This document shows positions 1-5,517 of a DNA stretch of 19,985 nucleotides, piece by piece; the stretch's first letter is position 1; every line of letters starts with the position of its first letter. A program made the position numbers and the translations under genes. Under the pieces are notes generated by a model that worked only from the letters and a program-made list of their open reading frames with translations, did no database searches and was not told where the DNA came from. The DNA is taken from contig JACCSF010000107.1 of NCBI GenBank assembly GCA_013813135.1, positions 1-19,985 on the forward strand. Reading direction: 5' to 3'. This DNA comes from Thermoleophilaceae bacterium (GTDB lineage: Bacteria; Actinomycetota; Thermoleophilia; Solirubrobacterales; Thermoleophilaceae).

Positions 1-2
1 AG

Positions 3-314
3 ACGGCCCACGCCGCTCGCGTCGCCGACCTGGTGCGGCAGCTCGGCGGCACGCCACCCCAAGCTCGCTCGGCCGAGGACTACGCGCGCCTGTTCCCGCG
101 CATGCGCACCGAGGCCGACGCCCTGCATTTCGCGCGCGACCTCGAGCAGCGGCTCGTGCGCGCCTACCTCGACGCGCTGCGCCTGCTGCCCGACCGCGGC
201 CAGCGCCGCGCGACGGCAGAGATCGCCGCCGAAGAGGCCGAGGATCTCGCCGTGGTGCACACGCTCGCCGGCGACCCGGCGGCCCCGCAGCCGTTCGTCA
301 CGGGGACGACGTGA
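3..314 (+). CDS. Ferritin-like domain protein, C-terminal part (5' end outside window)
   Basis: The reading frame is open from the first bases of the window, so the true start lies upstream; an internal GTG at 33 is probably not the start. The visible 103 residues are helical and rich in Glu, His and Arg, with a pattern typical of ferritin-like four-helix bundles: HAARVADLVRQLGG near the beginning, a second helix around DLEQRLVRAYLDAL, and a last helix with EIAAEEAEDLAVV. Ferritin-like proteins of this type are common in Actinomycetota, often of unknown function, and may bind a di-metal centre. The stop codon overlaps the GTG start of the next ferritin-like gene (GTGA), so the two are probably translated together and may work as a pair. 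No signal peptide can be judged because the N-terminus is missing. Confidence 0.6.
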   Translation, partial: TAHAARVADLVRQLGGTPPQARSAEDYARLFPRMRTEADALHFARDLEQRLVRAYLDALRLLPDRGQRRATAEIAAEEAEDLAVVHTLAGDPAAPQPFVTGTT

Positions 315-787
315 AGGCGAGCCGGCGCCAGGTGCTGCTCGGCGCGGGCGGCGCCTCGCTCGCGCTCGCGAGCCCGGCCGTCGCGGCGGAGCCCTCCGAC
401 GCGGAGCAGCTCGAGCGCCTGCTCGGGCTCGAGCGCCGCCTCCAGGCCGCCTACGAGGCCGCGCTCGCCCGCGACGCGATCGACCCCGCCCTGGGCAAGC
501 TGCTGCTCGGCCACGAACGCGAGCACGTGCGCGGGCTCGAGCAGGCGCTCGGGCGCCGCGGGCCGCGCGCCACAGCTCCCCCGCCGAAGGTGGACATCGA
601 CTTCGGCAGCCGGCCGGCCTTCGGTCGCTCCGCGCTCGCGCTCGAGCGCGAGACGGTCGCTGCCTACCAGGAGGTGATCGGCGGCTTTCGCAACGACCGC
701 CTGCTGCAGCCGCTCGGCTCGATCATGGCCTGCGGCGCGCAGCACGAGGTTGCCCTGCGCCAGGTGCTGGGCGAGGACCTGCTCTAG
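311..787 (+). CDS. Tat-exported ferritin-like protein
   Basis: This 158-residue protein begins with a twin-arginine signal: SRRQVLLGAGG at residues 4-14, then a hydrophobic alanine-rich stretch and a probable cleavage after AVAA near residue 26. The mature part has the Glu/His pattern of a ferritin-like bundle, including HEREH at 68-72, ERE at 112-114 and HE at 145-146, which could be metal ligands. Tat export moves folded proteins, often with metal already bound, which fits. The GTG start overlaps the stop of the preceding ferritin-like gene. A tatA gene follows 137 nt downstream on the same strand, a suggestive neighbour for a Tat substrate. The precise role (iron storage, oxidative defence or other) cannot be read from the sequence. 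Confidence 0.7.
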   Translation: MKASRRQVLLGAGGASLALASPAVAAEPSDAEQLERLLGLERRLQAAYEAALARDAIDPALGKLLLGHEREHVRGLEQALGRRGPRATAPPPKVDIDFGSRPAFGRSALALERETVAAYQEVIGGFRNDRLLQPLGSIMACGAQHEVALRQVLGEDLL

Positions 788-912
788 CGCTGGTCCTGGG
801 GCTCGCGCCGCAGGCGCAGGCTGCCTGGGCATTTCCAGCGCCGCCCTCGGCGCCGCTGAGCTCGGCGATGTTCGACTCCTGTGAAGGGAGCCCGATTCCG
901 GCCCCGGTGGAG
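788..912 (+). other. Intergenic region with small inverted repeats
   Basis: The stretch between the ferritin-like gene and tatA has no convincing ORF. It holds a 7-bp inverted repeat, GCGCTGG at 787-793 and CCAGCGC at 835-841, and a tighter hairpin GCGCCG-CCCT-CGGCGC at 838-853. Either could weakly end transcription of the ferritin pair, but there is no T-run. I see no tRNA-like fold. Confidence 0.3.
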
Positions 913-918
913 TAGCCT
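913..918 (+). promoter_or_regulatory. TAGCCT -10-like box for tatA (leaderless)
   Basis: TAGCCT lies 6 nt before the ATG at 925. The spacing fits a TANNNT -10 element whose transcript would begin at or next to the start codon. No clear TTGACA-like -35 is present and no Shine-Dalgarno sequence precedes the ATG. It belongs to a set of similar boxes in this window. Confidence 0.5.
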
Positions 919-924
919 CCTGGC

Positions 925-1140
925 ATGGGCTTCATCTCAGCTCCCGGTCCGCTCGAGATGCTGGTGATCCTCGTGATCGCCCTGATCGTGCTCGGCCCCC
1001 AGCGGCTGCCCGAGGCGGCGCGCTCGGTCGGCAGGGGCATGCGCGAGCTGAAGGAGTCTCTGCAGAGCCATGACGACGAGGACGACCCTTACGTGGACGA
1101 CCTCGACGACGACCGGCCGGCCGCTAAGCCGGTTCCGTAG
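925..1140 (+). CDS. tatA: Sec-independent translocase subunit TatA
   Basis: The 71-residue protein has the TatA layout: a very short N-terminus, one membrane helix at about residues 9-24 (LEMLVILVIALIVLGP), a hinge motif LGPQRLPE at 23-30 equivalent to the usual FGPKKLPE, an amphipathic helix (AARSVGRGMRELKESL, about 31-46), and a highly acidic tail (HDDEDDPYVDDLDDD). TatA oligomers form the pore or membrane-thinning part of the twin-arginine pathway. The tail is short but within the family range. The hinge has Leu where Phe is usual. No tatC or tatB is visible nearby. The preceding gene encodes a likely Tat substrate. TatA versus TatB/TatE is hard to separate on sequence alone, but the short length favours TatA. 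Confidence 0.85.
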   Translation: MGFISAPGPLEMLVILVIALIVLGPQRLPEAARSVGRGMRELKESLQSHDDEDDPYVDDLDDDRPAAKPVP

Positions 1141-1147
1141 TCCGGGG

Positions 1148-2122
1148 CTACCAGAAGGAGGCGGACTCGAGGACGCCCTCGGCCTCGAGCTCCTCGATCG
1201 TCTTCGAGTAGACGCCCGAGCTGAGGTACTTCCAGCCGTCGTCCGGCGCGACGAACACCACGTTGCCCTCGTCCAGCTCGGCGGCCACCCGGACGGCGAC
1301 CGCGGCGATCGCCCCGCTCGACACTCCGAGGAAGAGCCCTTCCTGCTCGAGCAGCTTCTTCGTCCAGACGACGGAGTCGCGGTTGGAGACGAAGATCTTG
1401 CGGTCCAGCAGCGACAGGTCGATGATCGGCGGGATGTAGCCGTCCTCGAGTGAGCGCAGGCCCTGGACGAGCTCGCCCTGCAGCGGTTCGGCGGCCACGA
1501 CGAGGGTTTCCTCGTTCTCCTCCTTGAGGCGGCGCGCGTTGCCCATCAGCGTTCCGCCCGTCCCGAGACCTCCCACGAAGGCGCGCACGTCGTCGAACTC
1601 CTCGAGGATCTCGCACGCGGTGCCGTGGTAATGGGCGTCGGGGTTGGCCTGGTTGCCGTACTGGTAGGGCATGTACAGGGAGGCGTCCGACTCGGCCAGC
1701 TCGAGTGCCATCGCCACCGCGCCGTTGGAGCCCTGCTCACCGGGGGAGTAGAGGATCTCCGCGCCGTGCATGCGCAGCAGCTGGGTGCGCTCCGCCGTCA
1801 CGTTGTCGGGCATGACGACCTTGAGCGGGTAGCCCTTGCGCCCGCAGATCATCGCCAGGGAGATGCCGGTGTTGCCGGAGGTCGGCTCGAGGACCGTCTG
1901 GCCCGGGGCGATCAGCCCCTCCTCCTCGGCGCGCTCGATCATCGAGCGGGCCACGCGGTCCTTGACCGAGCCGGTGGGGTTGTAGCTCTCCAGCTTCGCG
2001 TAGATGCGAACGCCGGGCTTGGGGGCAAGGCGGCGCAGCTCGACGAGCGGCGTGTTGCCGATCGCCTGAACGATGTCGCCGTACTTTCCCCCGCACGGTC
2101 GGTTTTCGAGCCGCGGCTCCAA
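1148..2122 (-). CDS. cysM: CysO-dependent cysteine synthase CysM (O-phosphoserine sulfhydrylase)
   Basis: This PLP enzyme of 324 residues has the cysteine synthase hallmarks: AIGNTPLVEL near 20-29, NPTGSVKDR with the PLP lysine at K54, EPTSGNTGISLAM for substrate and phosphate binding, and GGLGTGGTLMG for the cofactor phosphate. Its C-terminus (DDGWKYLSSGVYS, then a tail ending in SFW) closely resembles my recollection of Mycobacterium tuberculosis CysM, which uses O-phosphoserine and the thiocarboxylate of CysO. The neighbouring cysO supports this over an O-acetylserine/sulfide role. The chosen start is a TTG at 2122, just before ENRPCGGKYGD; a slightly later start is possible because conserved homology begins near residue 14. 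It is the last gene of the minus-strand cluster, 13 nt after the cupin stop. Confidence 0.87.
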   Translation of the reverse strand: MEPRLENRPCGGKYGDIVQAIGNTPLVELRRLAPKPGVRIYAKLESYNPTGSVKDRVARSMIERAEEEGLIAPGQTVLEPTSGNTGISLAMICGRKGYPLKVVMPDNVTAERTQLLRMHGAEILYSPGEQGSNGAVAMALELAESDASLYMPYQYGNQANPDAHYHGTACEILEEFDDVRAFVGGLGTGGTLMGNARRLKEENEETLVVAAEPLQGELVQGLRSLEDGYIPPIIDLSLLDRKIFVSNRDSVVWTKKLLEQEGLFLGVSSGAIAAVAVRVAAELDEGNVVFVAPDDGWKYLSSGVYSKTIEELEAEGVLESASFW

Positions 2123-2132
2123 GGCTCTGGAA

Positions 2133-2138
2133 AGTCTA
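2133..2138 (-). promoter_or_regulatory. TAGACT -10-like box before cysM, using the cupin stop codon
   Basis: On the minus strand TAGACT starts with the TAG stop codon of the cupin gene and lies 10 nt before the TTG start of cysM. The spacing is slightly longer than in the other boxes of this window, so it is weaker; cysM may also be reached by read-through from upstream. Confidence 0.3.
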
Positions 2139-2507
2139 GCCCTGTGGCTCGGTCATCACCGTGTCAGCGTCCGAATAGGCCGGCGCGCAGCAGCACAGCA
2201 GCCGCAGCGGCGCGGGCCCGCTGCTCCACAGCTTGTGGGGCACGCCGGGGGCGATCACGACCGTGTCGCCGGGGGCCACGCCGCGCTCCTCGTCGCCCAG
2301 GCGCATGCGGCCGCTGCCGTGCGTGAAGAAGTAGATCTCCTCGGACGTGCGGTGGAAGTGCTCGATCGTCTCGCCGCCGGGGGGGACGGTGGCCTCGGCG
2401 AGGCTCTGGTTGACCGCGTTGCCGCCGGCCGGCCCGGCAACCTCGCGGATCTCGGAGCCGTCGAGGGTGATGAACGGCTCCACGCGCTGGAGGTTGTCGA
2501 TGCGCAC
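2136..2507 (-). CDS. Single-domain cupin protein
   Basis: The 123-residue protein is a small beta-barrel cupin. Motif 1 is GGETIEHFHRTSEEIYFFTHG with metal ligand candidates H50, H52 and E56; motif 2 is GDTVVIAPGVPHKLW with H91. So all four usual metal-binding positions are kept. Near the end there are three consecutive cysteines (RLLCCCAPAYSDADT), a pattern I recognise from other stand-alone cupins. The start is the GTG at 2507, preceded by a TAGCCT box. It sits between cysO and cysM on the same strand, so a role linked to cysteine or thiol metabolism is possible, but small cupins are very diverse and the substrate cannot be told from the sequence. Confidence 0.75.
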   Translation of the reverse strand: MRIDNLQRVEPFITLDGSEIREVAGPAGGNAVNQSLAEATVPPGGETIEHFHRTSEEIYFFTHGSGRMRLGDEERGVAPGDTVVIAPGVPHKLWSSGPAPLRLLCCCAPAYSDADTVMTEPQG

Positions 2508-2513
2508 GCCGCC

Positions 2514-2519
2514 AGGCTA
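2514..2519 (-). promoter_or_regulatory. TAGCCT -10-like box before the cupin gene (leaderless)
   Basis: Read on the minus strand, TAGCCT lies 6 nt before the GTG start at 2507, with the same sequence and spacing as the box before tatA and the methyltransferase. Its TAG is also the stop codon of the GNAT-like remnant just upstream. Confidence 0.45.
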
Positions 2520-2651
2520 CGGAAGCGGGCGCCGGTAGCGCACCTCGGCGATGTCCGCCCACGCCTCCTCCGTGCGCTCCGTGCCGTCGCGCGTGAAGCC
2601 GTGCGCCTCGTAGCCCAGGCCTCGAGTCGTCCGAAGTGGCGCGCCTGACGA
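2517..2651 (-). pseudogene. Remnant of a GNAT acetyltransferase C-terminus
   Basis: Directly after the cysO stop, in the same minus-strand frame, about 44 codons read without a start and end at TAG (2517-2519). The last part (GYEAHGFTRDGTERTEEAW followed by ADIAEVRYRRPLP) looks like the end of a GNAT acetyltransferase, where a conserved Tyr-Glu-x-x-Gly-Phe segment is followed by a final strand ending in a VRYRRPL-like stretch. The catalytic fold and acetyl-CoA loop are absent, so this is a leftover fragment and not a gene. It suggests that a gene between cysO and the cupin was lost, leaving the sulfur cluster closed up around it. The call rests on pattern recognition only. Confidence 0.5.
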
Positions 2652-2930
2652 TCAGCGGCCGCCGCCGGCCATGGCCGGCAGGATCACGATCGTGTCGCTC
2701 TCGGCAACGCCCGTCTCGAGGCCGTCGAGCACCCTGACGTCCTCGTCGTTGAGGTAGACGTTGACGTAGCGATTGAGGTCGCCCTCCTCCGAGAACAGCT
2801 GCGACTCGGTGGCGGGATGCTGCTGCGCTACCTCGCGCAGCACGTCGCCGACGCTGGCGCCTGATGCCTCGACCTCCCTGGCGCCGCCGACCGAGGCGCG
2901 CAGTACCGGCGGGATCTTGACCGTGCTCAT
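2652..2930 (-). CDS. cysO: CysO-like ubiquitin-fold sulfur carrier protein
   Basis: The 92-residue protein is a MoaD/ThiS-type beta-grasp sulfur carrier. The segment YVNVYLNDEDVR at 55-66 and the end ILPAMAGG match the mycobacterial CysO pattern (VNIYVNDEDVR, ILPAVAGG) as I remember it. Carriers of this family are adenylated and then thiocarboxylated at a C-terminal glycine by an E1 enzyme, here probably the MoeZ-like protein encoded just upstream; CysM then uses the sulfur to make cysteine. An odd feature is the end, Gly89-Gly90-Gly91-Arg92: one residue follows the glycines, so the active terminus would have to be exposed by a peptidase. No JAMM/Mec-type protease is present in the window. 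The ATG at 2930 is supported by length and a TAGTCT box 9 nt upstream. Confidence 0.88.
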   Translation of the reverse strand: MSTVKIPPVLRASVGGAREVEASGASVGDVLREVAQQHPATESQLFSEEGDLNRYVNVYLNDEDVRVLDGLETGVAESDTIVILPAMAGGGR

Positions 2931-2939
2931 GCGGCGGGC

Positions 2940-2945
2940 AGACTA
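2940..2945 (-). promoter_or_regulatory. TAGTCT -10-like box before cysO
   Basis: On the minus strand TAGTCT lies 9 nt before the ATG of cysO. A direct repeat GGCTAGCGGCTAG overlaps it. If used, cysO could be transcribed separately from the MoeZ-like gene. Confidence 0.35.
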
Positions 2946-2968
2946 GCCGCTAGCCGGCGCGAAGGGCA

Positions 2969-3082
2969 GGCTGAGCGCCCGAAACCGAGCAGCCCGAGGG
3001 CGCAGGATCGAAGCCTTGCTGGGCAAGCCGAGAGCCGAGAGCCGAGGACGCGGGGCGGCGAAGGTTTGCAGGGCGCTCAGCC
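2969..3082 (-). repeat. 12-bp perfect inverted repeat spanning the moeZ-cysO gap
   Basis: GGCTGAGCGCCC at 2969-2980 is the exact reverse complement of GGGCGCTCAGCC at 3071-3082. The right arm contains the stop codon of the MoeZ-like gene (3077-3079). Inside, GGGCGC at 2998-3003 could also pair with GCGCCC at 2975-2980, giving two mutually exclusive stems, and a small stem CTTGC-TGG-GCAAG is present. A short tandem repeat on the minus strand (CGGCTCT twice, followed by CGGCTT) lies between. No coding sequence is evident. There is no target-site duplication at the flanks, so it does not look like a complete insertion sequence. An attenuator, processing hairpin or dispersed intergenic repeat are all possible. 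Confidence 0.6.
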
Positions 3083-4267
3083 CGCCCCGGCGCAGAACAT
3101 CTCGTAGTCCGGGAACACGCCCATCTCGTCGTCCGAGATCGAGTCCGGGTCCCGCGAGCAGATCGGGCAATCGGGGTCGCGGCGCACCTTGAGCTCGGTG
3201 AAGGTGGTGCCGAGCGCGTCGTAGAGCAGCAGGCGGCCCGCCATCGTCTCGCCCGCCCCCGTGATCAGCTTGATCACCTCGACCGACTGCAGCAGGCCCA
3301 TCACGCCGGGGAGCACGCCGAGCACACCGGCGGCCCCGCAAGAGGGCGCCAGCTCTGCCGGCGGCGGCGTCGGGTAGAGGCAGCGGTAGCAGGGCCCCTC
3401 GTAGGGGTGGAAGACCGACAGCTGGCCCTCGAAGCCGAGGATCGAGGCCGACACGACCGGGATCTGAAGGCGCACGCTGGCATCGTTGAGCAGGTAGCGC
3501 GTGGGGAAGTTGTCGAGGCCGTCGACGATCACGTCGTAGCCTTCGCTGATCTCCATAATGTTCTCAGCGCCGAGCCGGACCGGATGCTTCTCCACGTTCA
3601 CGTCCGGGTTGATCTCGTGGATCGCGATCTCGGCCGAGTCGACCTTCGGCACGCCGATGCGCTCGTTGGAGTGCGCGACCTGACGCTGCAGGTTGGAGAG
3701 GTCGACGACGTCGTTGTCGACGATGCCGATCGTCCCGACGCCGGCGGCGGCGAGATAGAGCGCCGCGGGCGAGCCGAGACCCCCGGCGCCGAGTAGCAGC
3801 ACGCGCGCGTCGAGCAGCTTCATCTGGCCTTCGAGGCCGATCTCCGGCACGAGCAGGTGGCGCGAGTAGCGCTCCCGCTGCTCGCCGGTGAGCGCCCGCG
3901 GAACCTCGACCTCGTAGCCACGGTCCTTCCACAGGGTGATGCCGCCGCGCATCGAGGCCACGTCCTCGTAGCCGAGCAACTCCTGCATCGTGTGAGCGGC
4001 CAGCGCCGAGCGGTTGCCGGAGGCGCAGTAGAGGACGACGGGCTGAGACCGGTCGCTGACGGCGCCCTCGATGCGCGACTCGAGGTGGCCGCGCGGCACG
4101 TGGATGGCGCCCGGCAGGTGCGACTCCTCGAACTCGTGCTGCTCGCGCACGTCGACGATCACCGGAGCGTCGCCGTTCCCGTTCTGGCTCAGATCGTGGA
4201 CGTCCTTTGGGTCGACCTCCTCGATCTGCTCCTTGATCCTGCGGATCACGTCTGTGCCGGAAGCCAT
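3077..4267 (-). CDS. moeZ: Rhodanese-E1 fusion: MoeZ/MoeB-like sulfur carrier adenylyltransferase
   Basis: The 396-residue protein has two domains. Residues about 30-122 form a rhodanese domain with the active-site loop YCASGNRS (persulfide cysteine C81). Residues about 127-375 form a ThiF/MoeB E1 domain: ERYSRHLLVPEIG, the ATP loop GAGGLGSP at 160-167, DLSNLQRQ, DGLDNFPTR, and a zinc site from C293/C296 (CYRC) and C367/C370 (CPIC). C310 in APSCGAAG is a candidate E1 cysteine, and the end has a DYEMFC tail like MoeB/MoeZ. The usual MoeZ order is E1 first and rhodanese last; here it is reversed. The likely reaction is adenylation and thiocarboxylation of the C-terminus of CysO encoded next door. 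The ATG at 4267 gives a complete rhodanese domain. Confidence 0.88.
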   Translation of the reverse strand: MASGTDVIRRIKEQIEEVDPKDVHDLSQNGNGDAPVIVDVREQHEFEESHLPGAIHVPRGHLESRIEGAVSDRSQPVVLYCASGNRSALAAHTMQELLGYEDVASMRGGITLWKDRGYEVEVPRALTGEQRERYSRHLLVPEIGLEGQMKLLDARVLLLGAGGLGSPAALYLAAAGVGTIGIVDNDVVDLSNLQRQVAHSNERIGVPKVDSAEIAIHEINPDVNVEKHPVRLGAENIMEISEGYDVIVDGLDNFPTRYLLNDASVRLQIPVVSASILGFEGQLSVFHPYEGPCYRCLYPTPPPAELAPSCGAAGVLGVLPGVMGLLQSVEVIKLITGAGETMAGRLLLYDALGTTFTELKVRRDPDCPICSRDPDSISDDEMGVFPDYEMFCAGAG

Positions 4268-4313
4268 CTCTCAGAAAACCTCATAAACCGGGTCGCAATT
4301 CAGTACTTCAGAA

Positions 4314-4319
4314 AGTGTA
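4314..4319 (-). promoter_or_regulatory. Possible TACACT -10 box for the moeZ-cysO-cysM cluster
   Basis: On the minus strand TACACT lies 46 nt before the ATG at 4267, with a purine-rich GAGG and GAGAG near the start codon. Unlike the other boxes, this would give an mRNA with a leader. The palindrome at 4337-4362 would fall on the -35 region and just upstream. No good -35 hexamer is seen. Confidence 0.3.
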
Positions 4320-4330
4320 GCGCCCGCAGA

Positions 4331-4370
4331 CGAAGACCGGGGCGCCCTTTCGAGCGCCCCGGCGAAGACC
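4331..4370. promoter_or_regulatory. 26-bp palindrome flanked by direct repeats, in a divergent promoter region
   Basis: CCGGGGCGC at 4337-4345 and GCGCCCCGG at 4354-4362 are exact reverse complements separated by 8 nt. The dyad is bracketed by the direct repeat CGAAGACC at 4331-4338 and 4363-4370. It lies between the divergent moeZ cluster and the sensor kinase gene. It could be an operator for either side or a hairpin. There is no T-run immediately after the stem on either strand, which argues against a simple terminator. The remaining 242-nt gap has no convincing ORF. Confidence 0.4.
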
Positions 4371-4465
4371 CAGACCTAGATTTTTCTCTGCGGAAGCTCC
4401 GGGGCAGAACCACCTGCCTGATCGAAGCCTCACCAACAGTTTCGGCCCTGCGGCGGGATGCCGAT

Positions 4466-4483
4466 ATGGGGTGGAGACCCCAT
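4466..4483. promoter_or_regulatory. 7-bp hairpin or operator before the sensor kinase gene
   Basis: ATGGGGT at 4466-4472 and ACCCCAT at 4477-4483 form a perfect inverted repeat with a GGAG loop. It lies about 27 nt before the preferred ATG at 4510 and overlaps an alternative GTG start at 4471. The GGAG loop looks like a Shine-Dalgarno sequence but is too far from 4510. Confidence 0.3.
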
Positions 4484-4509
4484 TTCTCTTCGATGGGCGC
4501 ATTCCGATC

Positions 4510-5517
4510 ATGGACAGACCACGCATGACCCGCCGCGACGACTCCCTCATAGGCCAGATTGTCGCGGCCAACGTGGTGCTGTTCTCGCTGACCCTGCTCG
4601 CGGCCAGCGTGGCGGCGGGCCTCGACCTCGGCTCCAGCGACAAGCGCTGGGACTTCCTGATCCTGGCCCTTGCGATCGTCCTCACCCTGTGCACCAACCT
4701 CTGGATGCTCCAGCGTCGCTTCCGGCCGTTGGAGCGCCTGATCGAACAGATCGAGTCGATCGACCCGACCGAGCCGGCGTCGCTCGAGCTGCGCCGCAGC
4801 GACCCGGTCGAGGAGATCGACCGCCTGGCGAGCTCCTTCCACGGCCTGCTCGAGCGCATCGAGGACGAGCGCCGGCGTTCGGGCCAGTTAGCCATGCGCG
4901 CCCAGGAGGAGGAGCGTCGCCGCCTCGCGCGCGACCTCCATGACGAGGTCAACCAGGCACTCACCGCGATCCTGCTGCGCCTGGAGGCGCTGGCGCAGGA
5001 GACGCCGCCCGAGCGCGCGCCCGAGGTGGCCGAGCTGAAGCGGCTGGTGAACCAGGCGATGGACGAGCTGCTCAACCTGGCCCGCCAGCTGCGGCCTTCG
5101 GCGCTCGACGACCACGGACTGGTGCCGGCCGTGGAGACGCAGCTCAAGCGCTTCTCGGCGCGCACCGGAATCGAGGTGCGACTCGACACCCGCGGCGATC
5201 CCGACGCTCTGCCCGAGGTGGTGCAGACGGCGATCTACCGCGTCGCCCAGGAGGCGCTCACAAACGTAACGCGGCACGCGGGGGCGACGGTGGTGGAGAT
5301 GGACCTGCGGGAGAACGAGGGCGAGGCGGAGCTGCGCGTGCGCGACGACGGCGGCGGCTTCGACCCGAGCGTCGTCGCGCAGACGAACTCGGAGGCCCCG
5401 AGCGGCGGGCTCGGCCTGATCGGGATGGCGGAGCGCGCCCGCCTCGTCGGCGGCGAGCTGGACGTGCGCTCGGCCCCGGGCGGAGGCACGACGATCACGC
5501 TCAGGGTGCCCACGTGA
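4510..5517 (+). CDS. Membrane-bound NarL-type sensor histidine kinase
   Basis: From the ATG at 4510 the protein has 335 residues. Two membrane helices lie at about 17-38 (VAANVVLFSLTLLAASVAAG) and 48-66, with only about ten residues between them, so there is almost no extracellular sensor. A HAMP-like linker follows (RRFRPLERLIEQIESID). The HisKA_3 dimerisation domain carries the phosphorylation site RDLHDEVNQ with H144, and the ATPase domain has EALTNVTRHA (N252), DDGGGFD (279-285) and GGLGLIGM. This is the UhpB/NarX-like class. The signal may be sensed in the membrane or through a partner. The gene overlaps the response regulator by 4 nt (GTGA). A GTG at 4471 or an ATG at 4525 are other possible starts. 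Confidence 0.87.
   Translation: MDRPRMTRRDDSLIGQIVAANVVLFSLTLLAASVAAGLDLGSSDKRWDFLILALAIVLTLCTNLWMLQRRFRPLERLIEQIESIDPTEPASLELRRSDPVEEIDRLASSFHGLLERIEDERRRSGQLAMRAQEEERRRLARDLHDEVNQALTAILLRLEALAQETPPERAPEVAELKRLVNQAMDELLNLARQLRPSALDDHGLVPAVETQLKRFSARTGIEVRLDTRGDPDALPEVVQTAIYRVAQEALTNVTRHAGATVVEMDLRENEGEAELRVRDDGGGFDPSVVAQTNSEAPSGGLGLIGMAERARLVGGELDVRSAPGGGTTITLRVPT

Noticed and set aside
860..912. A tRNA-like segment (GTTCGACTCC) before tatA
   Set aside because: The T-arm-like string cannot be extended to an acceptor stem, anticodon arm or D-arm.
2991..3070. Short tandem repeats in the moeZ-cysO gap as a CRISPR-like array
   Set aside because: Only two to three copies of a 7-bp unit without spacers.
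2969..3082. Inverted repeats as ends of an insertion sequence or MITE
   Set aside because: No target-site duplication and no transposase; the right arm is part of the moeZ coding end. Kept only as a structural element.
4308..5189. A 293-codon minus-strand frame rich in Ser and Arg, across the sensor kinase
   Set aside because: Antisense shadow of the kinase gene without any motif.
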